Positions 5,353-9,116 of a stretch of DNA of 9,116 bases are shown here, piece by piece. Below the pieces are notes generated by a model, which did not search any database, was not told where the DNA came from, and saw only the letters and a program-made list of their open reading frames with translations. Made by a program: the position numbers and the translations under genes. The DNA comes from SCUN01 sp964343975 (GTDB lineage Bacteria > Acidobacteriota > Vicinamibacteria > Vicinamibacterales > SCN-69-37), in the NCBI GenBank assembly GCA_964343975.1, contig CAYFLU010000136.1, forward strand, positions 1 to 9,116, given 5' to 3'. The stretch's first letter is position 1, and each line of letters opens with the position of its first letter.

Positions 5353-6585
5353 ATGCCTGCACATACCCATTGCCGCGTCTGCAAGACCCCGCTGCCCGCG
5401 CCGTTCCTCGATTTGGGAATGATGCCGCTGGCCAACTCGTTCCTCTCCAAGCCGGAGGATTTTGCGGGCGAGGACCGCTATCCGTTGGCCGTGGCCGGCT
5501 GCGCCACCTGCGGGATGGTGCAGCTGAACTTCGTGGTGCCGGCCGAGCAGCTGTATCGCGACTACATTTACGTGTCGTCGACGTCGGACGGCGTGGCGCG
5601 CCACGCGGAACATCTCGCCGAGACCTTGATCGCTCAATACGGCTGGACCGCCTCGTCGGTGATCTGTGAAGTGGCGAGCAATGACGGCACTGTGCTGAAG
5701 GCGTTCCAGAAGCGCGGCGTCAAGGTGGTGGGCGTCGAGCCGGCGCTGAACATCGCGAAGATCGCGAACGAGGCCGGCGTGCCGACGATCCCGGAGTTCT
5801 TCAACCCGGCGTCGGCCAAGACGGTCGTCGAGCAGTACGGACAGGTCGCCGGCATCTTTGGCCGTCACGTGTTCGCCCACGTCGACGATGTGCACGAATT
5901 CCTCGAGGGCGTGAAGCTCTGCCTCGCGCCCGATGGCGTGTTCCTCATCGAGGTGCCGTATCTCGGCGACTTCCTCGCGCACCACGAGTTCGACACGATC
6001 TACCACGAGCACCTGTCGTATGTGGGTCTGAAAGCGATGGCCCATCTGTGCGCGCAGCACGGCATGCACCTGGTCGACGTGGAGCACATCGCGCTCCATG
6101 GCGGCTCGATGGTGCTGCATATGCGTCGTCAGGGCGTGGGCGCGCCGTCGGCGCGCCTCACCGCCATGCAGGCGGCCGAAGATGCGGCCGGGTGCAACAG
6201 CCCCGCGCGCTGGAAGCAGTTCGCCGACGACGTGCGGGCGTGGAAGGTGAAGTTCGAAGCGCTCATCGCCGAGCTCGACAAGAGCGGCGCGACGCTCATC
6301 GGCTACGGTGCGGCCGCCAAGGCCAACACCCTGATGTGCTATTGCCCGTCAGCCGCCAAACCGCTGAAGTTCATCCTCGACCGCAGCAGTCACAAGCAGG
6401 GCCGATTCACGCCCGGCACGCACATCAAGGTCGAACACCCGGATTTCTGGAAGCAGGGCACGCCGGCCACGCACATGGTCATTCTGGCGTGGAACTTCAA
6501 GGACGAGATCATGGAGCAGATGAAGGCGTTCCGTGATCAGGGCGGCAAGTTCGTCATTCCGATTCCGGACCCCACGGTCATCTAG
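5353..6585 (+). CDS. Zinc-containing SAM-dependent sugar C-methyltransferase (TylC3/TcaB9 type)
   Basis: 410 residues, the normal length of the family, which adds a methyl group to C3 of 4-keto-6-deoxy nucleotide sugars. Three parts are seen. The N-terminal zinc module has Cys7, Cys10, Cys50 and Cys53. The central SAM-binding Rossmann domain has 'EVASNDGTVL' (106-115) and 'GVEPALNIAKIA'; it ends in 'YHEHLSY' (217-223), which carries the Tyr, Glu and His used for catalysis in TcaB9. The C-terminal Methyltransf_14-type domain has 'GYGAAAKANTLMCY' (317-330). No key residue is missing. The preceding dehydratase and RmlC-like genes would supply the substrate. The expected product is a 3-C-methyl-branched deoxysugar, but the methylated carbon is inferred from the family. 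No strong Shine-Dalgarno site is present; coupling to the upstream gene is likely. Confidence 0.92.
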   Translation: MPAHTHCRVCKTPLPAPFLDLGMMPLANSFLSKPEDFAGEDRYPLAVAGCATCGMVQLNFVVPAEQLYRDYIYVSSTSDGVARHAEHLAETLIAQYGWTASSVICEVASNDGTVLKAFQKRGVKVVGVEPALNIAKIANEAGVPTIPEFFNPASAKTVVEQYGQVAGIFGRHVFAHVDDVHEFLEGVKLCLAPDGVFLIEVPYLGDFLAHHEFDTIYHEHLSYVGLKAMAHLCAQHGMHLVDVEHIALHGGSMVLHMRRQGVGAPSARLTAMQAAEDAAGCNSPARWKQFADDVRAWKVKFEALIAELDKSGATLIGYGAAAKANTLMCYCPSAAKPLKFILDRSSHKQGRFTPGTHIKVEHPDFWKQGTPATHMVILAWNFKDEIMEQMKAFRDQGGKFVIPIPDPTVI

Positions 6586-6604
6586 CCGGCCGCCACGGGC
6601 GCGC

Positions 6605-6610
6605 GGAGGA
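6605..6610 (+). promoter_or_regulatory. Strong Shine-Dalgarno site of the glycosyltransferase gene
   Basis: GGAGGA four bases before the ATG at 6615 is the best ribosome site in the window. It fixes the start of the glycosyltransferase and indicates independent initiation despite a gap of only 29 bases to the upstream gene. Confidence 0.7.
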
Positions 6611-6614
6611 ACGC

Positions 6615-7622
6615 ATGGTCGTGGCCGCGGTGATTCCGTGTCGCAATGAAGCGGCCACGATTGCGCGGCTGCTGACGGCGCTGCTGGCACAGCAGCGTCG
6701 CCCCGACCGCATCGTCGTGGTCGACGATCGGTCGACCGACCGGTCCGCGGCGGTGGTGCAGGACTGGGCCAACACGCACCCCGAATTGCCGTGCACCATC
6801 GTGGCCGGACCGGGGCGCGGCGTGGCGGCTGCCGTGAACACCGGCATCGCCGCCGCGGAATCTGCTGACATCATCGTGAGACTCGACGGGCATTCCGCGC
6901 CCGATCCCACGTACATCGCGCGCGCGCTGTCGCATCTGCAGGGGGGCGATCGCGTGGTGGTCGGTGGTGTCTGGAGAATCGAGCCCGGGGCCGACACACG
7001 AACGGCGCGGGCCATTGCCGCAGCGGTGGCGCATCCGCTCGGGTCGGGGGGCGCGGCCTATCGTGACGCGGGCGCGGCGTCCGATGGGCCCATCCCGGTC
7101 GAGACGGTGCCCTTTGGCGTGTTCACCACCGCGCTCTGGCGCGAACTCGGTGGATTCGATGAAGCGCTGCTCGCGAACGAAGACTACGACTTCAACTACC
7201 GTGCGCGCCGTGCCGGCGCAACGGTGTTGCTCGATGGCGCGATGCAGTCGGTCTATCGCGCGCGGGCGACGTTCGGCGCGCTAGCGCGCCAGTACCACCA
7301 CTACGGCGTGTGGAAGGCCGTGATGCTGCGCAAGGACGTCCGCAGTCTGCATCCGAGACAAGCCGCCGCGGCTGCGATCCTGCCGTGGGTTGTGGCGACC
7401 ACCGTGTTCGCGCTCATGCATCCCGTGCCCGTGACGCTCGCGGGCGCCGCCGCGTACCCCGCAATCCTTGGGGCCGGCGGCTTTGCGGTTGGCGCGCGCG
7501 CCGGCGACGCTCGGTTGGCGCCGGCTGCGGCTGTCGCGTTGGCGATCACGCAACTCTGTTGGAGTGCCGGATTTCTCCGGGGCTGCCTCGGTGCCGGCGC
7601 GTCCAGGCGGTCCGACAGCTGA
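6615..7622 (+). CDS. Family 2 glycosyltransferase, ExoA-like
   Basis: 335 residues: a GT-A catalytic domain followed by C-terminal membrane segments. GT2 motifs are in order: 'VIPCRNEAATI' (6-16), 'VVVDDRSTDRS' (34-44), 'GPGRGVAAAVNTG' (65-77), a DxD-like 'RLDGHS' (89-94, Asp91), 'VPFGVF' (165-170), the acceptor motif 'GGFDEALLANEDYDF' with Glu189-Asp190, and 'ARQYHHYGVWKA' (224-235). The run 'RLDGHS...PDPTYI', the 'HPLGSG' stretch and the 'QYHHYG' segment recall ExoA of succinoglycan synthesis, a membrane-associated enzyme that adds a sugar to a lipid-linked intermediate on the cytoplasmic face. Hydrophobic stretches at about 252-270 and 274-322 fit two or three membrane helices. Donor and acceptor are unknown; the locus suggests heptose or the branched deoxysugar. 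No mutation of key residues is seen. Confidence 0.9.
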   Translation: MVVAAVIPCRNEAATIARLLTALLAQQRRPDRIVVVDDRSTDRSAAVVQDWANTHPELPCTIVAGPGRGVAAAVNTGIAAAESADIIVRLDGHSAPDPTYIARALSHLQGGDRVVVGGVWRIEPGADTRTARAIAAAVAHPLGSGGAAYRDAGAASDGPIPVETVPFGVFTTALWRELGGFDEALLANEDYDFNYRARRAGATVLLDGAMQSVYRARATFGALARQYHHYGVWKAVMLRKDVRSLHPRQAAAAAILPWVVATTVFALMHPVPVTLAGAAAYPAILGAGGFAVGARAGDARLAPAAAVALAITQLCWSAGFLRGCLGAGASRRSDS

Positions 7623-7649
7623 GATAAGATTTGCCGTGATCTCGCGACC

Positions 7650-8573
7650 GTGCCCGGTTCTCATGTGACCAAACGAGTGCAGTTTGTCCTCGGCCTGCTG
7701 GCTGCGGTGGCGGCGTTCGTGTGGGCATTTCGCGGCGTCGATCTGCCCGCACTCGTGCGCGCGCTACGCGCCGCTCAACCCGGCTGGCTGGTGCTCGCCG
7801 TCCTCTCTGTGTCCCTGTCACTGATGGCCGTGGTGGCCCGCTGGTGGTGCCTGCTGGATCGTCCTGCTGCCCGGCTGTCGGGGCGACCCACCTGGCTCGT
7901 GTTGGTCTCGTCCACTCTGGCGGCCCAAATGGCGAACATCGTGATGCCGTTTCGATTGGGAGACGGCGTGCGCCTCGTGGCGGCGGGGCACACCTTGGGA
8001 TTAGGGCCGGCTCGGGCCGCGAGCAGCGCGGTGCTGGAGCGTGTCGGCGACGTCGTGGCGCTCGGGGGCGTGTGCGCGGGCGTGATGGCGTCCAATGCGA
8101 CGCCCGTGTGGGCCCGCGCCGCCATCACGCGCAGTTCCCGGTTGGCGGCCGGCGTGGCCGTGGCCGCCGTGATCGTGTTCGCGCTGGCGGCGTGGTTGGG
8201 TGCGAAGCGCGTGTCGGTGCTGCCCTCGAGCGGCGCGCTGGCGTGGGCCGTGGCGTGGTCGGCGGCGGTGCCCGCAACCTCGGCGCTCACGAACGTGCTG
8301 GTCATGCGCGCCTTCGGTCTGCCGGCGCCGTGGATGGCCGCCGTGCTCCTGATGGTCGTCCTCCAAGTGGGCACGTCGATTGTGACTGTGCCAGGCGGCC
8401 TCGGCGTGTCGCAGCTCCTGACCGTCAAGACCCTCGGCCTCTACGATGTGGCCCCGGCCGATGCGCTCGCCTTTTCGCTCGTGCTCTATCTCGTCGCAAA
8501 CGTCCCCAAACTCATCGCGCTGCCGGTTGTGATGACGTGGGCCGGTCGGTCGACGGTCGAGGCGGGACGGTGA
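7650..8573 (+). CDS. LPG_synthase_TM (UPF0104)-type integral membrane protein
   Basis: 307 residues from a GTG at 7650; a second GTG at 7665 gives a more family-like N-terminus ('TKRVQFVLG') and may be the true start. Neither has a strong Shine-Dalgarno site. About seven or eight hydrophobic helices fill the protein. The family pattern is visible: 'VMPFRLGDGVRL' (the conserved Pro-x-Arg-x-Gly-Asp/Glu segment), 'AVLERVGDVVAL' (Glu-Arg-x-x-Asp) and near the C-terminus 'VPGGLGVSQLL'. Relatives include the flippase half of the lysyl-phosphatidylglycerol synthase MprF and many uncharacterised proteins in polysaccharide loci. No soluble aminoacyl-transferase domain is present. A role in moving a lipid-linked sugar or phospholipid is plausible but unproved. 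The gene lies 27 bases after the glycosyltransferase and 7 before the next gene, so it is probably cotranscribed. Confidence 0.83.
   Translation: MPGSHVTKRVQFVLGLLAAVAAFVWAFRGVDLPALVRALRAAQPGWLVLAVLSVSLSLMAVVARWWCLLDRPAARLSGRPTWLVLVSSTLAAQMANIVMPFRLGDGVRLVAAGHTLGLGPARAASSAVLERVGDVVALGGVCAGVMASNATPVWARAAITRSSRLAAGVAVAAVIVFALAAWLGAKRVSVLPSSGALAWAVAWSAAVPATSALTNVLVMRAFGLPAPWMAAVLLMVVLQVGTSIVTVPGGLGVSQLLTVKTLGLYDVAPADALAFSLVLYLVANVPKLIALPVVMTWAGRSTVEAGR
8569..8573 (+). promoter_or_regulatory. Shine-Dalgarno site of the sugar phosphotransferase gene
   Basis: GGTGA contains the stop codon of the upstream membrane-protein gene and lies seven bases before the ATG at 8581. It supports that start and implies termination and re-initiation at the junction. 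Confidence 0.4.
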
Positions 8574-8580
8574 CCCGCTG

Positions 8581-9116
8581 ATGGCGCGCGTCGTTCGACC
8601 CGCGGAACGGGCGTTTCTGCTCGTGGTGATGGACGCCGTTGGTGCGGTGGGCGCGGTGTTGCTCGGCCTCTGGACGTGGAGCTTCACCGCAGGCTTCCAG
8701 TTCTCCGCGGATTTCCTCGAAACGCATGCGATCTGGTTCCTGAGTGTGCCGATCTGGGTCGTGGCCCTGGCCCCGACGCGGCACATGGCCACGATGCTCG
8801 ACGTGCGAGACACGCTGATCGGCATCGCCCGTGCCGGCGCCGTGCTGTTCTTCTGCTACCTCGTGGCCTTCTTCTACGCGGGCGATGTGCTGCCGCGTCT
8901 CGTGGCGATGTATGTGTTGTGGGATTCCGTCGCGCTGACGGTGGCCGGCCGCCTCGTGGTGCTCTGGGGACTGACGCGCGACCAGTTCGCGCGTCGCCTC
9001 GTGATCATCGGCGATGCGGCGACGATGGCCGCGACCGTGCCGTTGTTCGACCAGCCCGGTCTCCGCGATGCCGAGTTGTTGGGCGTGGTCACGGATCGGC
9101 ACGACGCGGCGGCGCC
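8581..9116 (+). CDS. Polyprenyl-phosphate sugar phosphotransferase, N-terminal part (WbaP/CpsE-like), truncated by window end
   Basis: The frame is open from the ATG at 8581 to the last base, giving 178 residues of a longer protein. Hydrophobic segments lie at about 11-31, 50-65, 83-100 and 106-128. They are followed by 'RRLVIIGDAATMAATV' (138-153) and 'AELLGVVTDR', the start of the CoA_binding_3-like Rossmann domain that follows the membrane region in the large polyprenyl glycosylphosphotransferases (WbaP, GumD and CpsE type). Those enzymes start a repeat unit by moving a sugar 1-phosphate from a nucleotide sugar to undecaprenyl phosphate. The C-terminal catalytic sugar-transferase domain is beyond the window, so the assignment rests on layout and weak motifs; another membrane protein with a nucleotide-binding domain is possible. 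The gene follows the previous one by 7 bases. Confidence 0.72.
   Translation, partial: MARVVRPAERAFLLVVMDAVGAVGAVLLGLWTWSFTAGFQFSADFLETHAIWFLSVPIWVVALAPTRHMATMLDVRDTLIGIARAGAVLFFCYLVAFFYAGDVLPRLVAMYVLWDSVALTVAGRLVVLWGLTRDQFARRLVIIGDAATMAATVPLFDQPGLRDAELLGVVTDRHDAAA

Noticed and set aside
4624..6120. 498-codon minus-strand open frame
   Set aside because: It is antisense to the dehydratase, RmlC-like and methyltransferase genes, all of which have strong family motifs. Its product is rich in His, Arg and Asp with no recognisable domain, as expected for a GC-rich shadow frame.
7721..8581. 286-codon plus-strand frame overlapping the LPG_synthase_TM gene
   Set aside because: Composition is extreme (Arg and Gly) with no hydrophobic pattern, while the competing frame has the expected helices and family motifs.
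1..9116. CRISPR arrays, tRNA or rRNA genes, insertion sequences, phage or defence genes
   Set aside because: None was seen: no spaced direct repeats, no transposase-like or integrase-like frame, and nearly all of the window is covered by polysaccharide genes.

Overview
The window is a high-GC (roughly 65%), gene-dense segment of a cell-surface polysaccharide locus from a Gram-negative-type bacterium. A heptose-activation set, an O-antigen-ligase-like protein and a polyprenyl-phosphate sugar transferase together point to LPS O-antigen or exopolysaccharide. The phylum cannot be fixed from sequence alone. GC content, GTG starts and gene style would suit Acidobacteriota (Vicinamibacteria-like) or Gemmatimonadota, but this is a guess.

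Left region (1-1866, + strand): the 3' part of a sugar-1-phosphate nucleotidyltransferase, then a GmhA-like SIS isomerase (ATGA overlap), then a small transaldolase (4-base gap). These read as an operon making and activating a heptose phosphate from sedoheptulose 7-phosphate. Middle (1856-3223, - strand): one O-antigen ligase/polymerase-like membrane protein, convergent with and overlapping the transaldolase. It is divergent from a GmhB-like HAD phosphatase (3235-3783, +), which supplies the missing phosphatase step. No heptose kinase (HddA-type) is seen; it would be expected upstream of base 1.

Right region (3884-9116, + strand): a tightly packed run. First comes an SDR nucleotide-sugar 4,6-dehydratase with a CDP-glucose-dehydratase-like Asp-Lys active site. 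It is followed by a short RmlC-like cupin and a zinc-containing C-methyltransferase of the TylC3/TcaB9 type. The likely product is a C-methyl-branched deoxysugar nucleotide. Then follow an ExoA-like family 2 glycosyltransferase, an LPG_synthase_TM-type membrane protein, and the start of a polyprenyl-phosphate sugar phosphotransferase that runs off the window end.

Working model (inference): two sugar donors, an activated heptose and a branched 6-deoxysugar, are made here and used to build a repeat unit. The cut-off phosphoglycosyltransferase would start that unit on a lipid carrier, the GT2 enzyme would extend it, and the Wzy/WaaL-like protein would polymerise or ligate it. No RNA genes, insertion sequences, CRISPR arrays or phage genes are seen. 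The families are individually known. The most distinctive points are the divergent SIS subfamily with non-canonical phosphate-loop residues, the RmlC-like protein lacking the usual catalytic Tyr, and the split layout of the heptose genes around a divergent start region.
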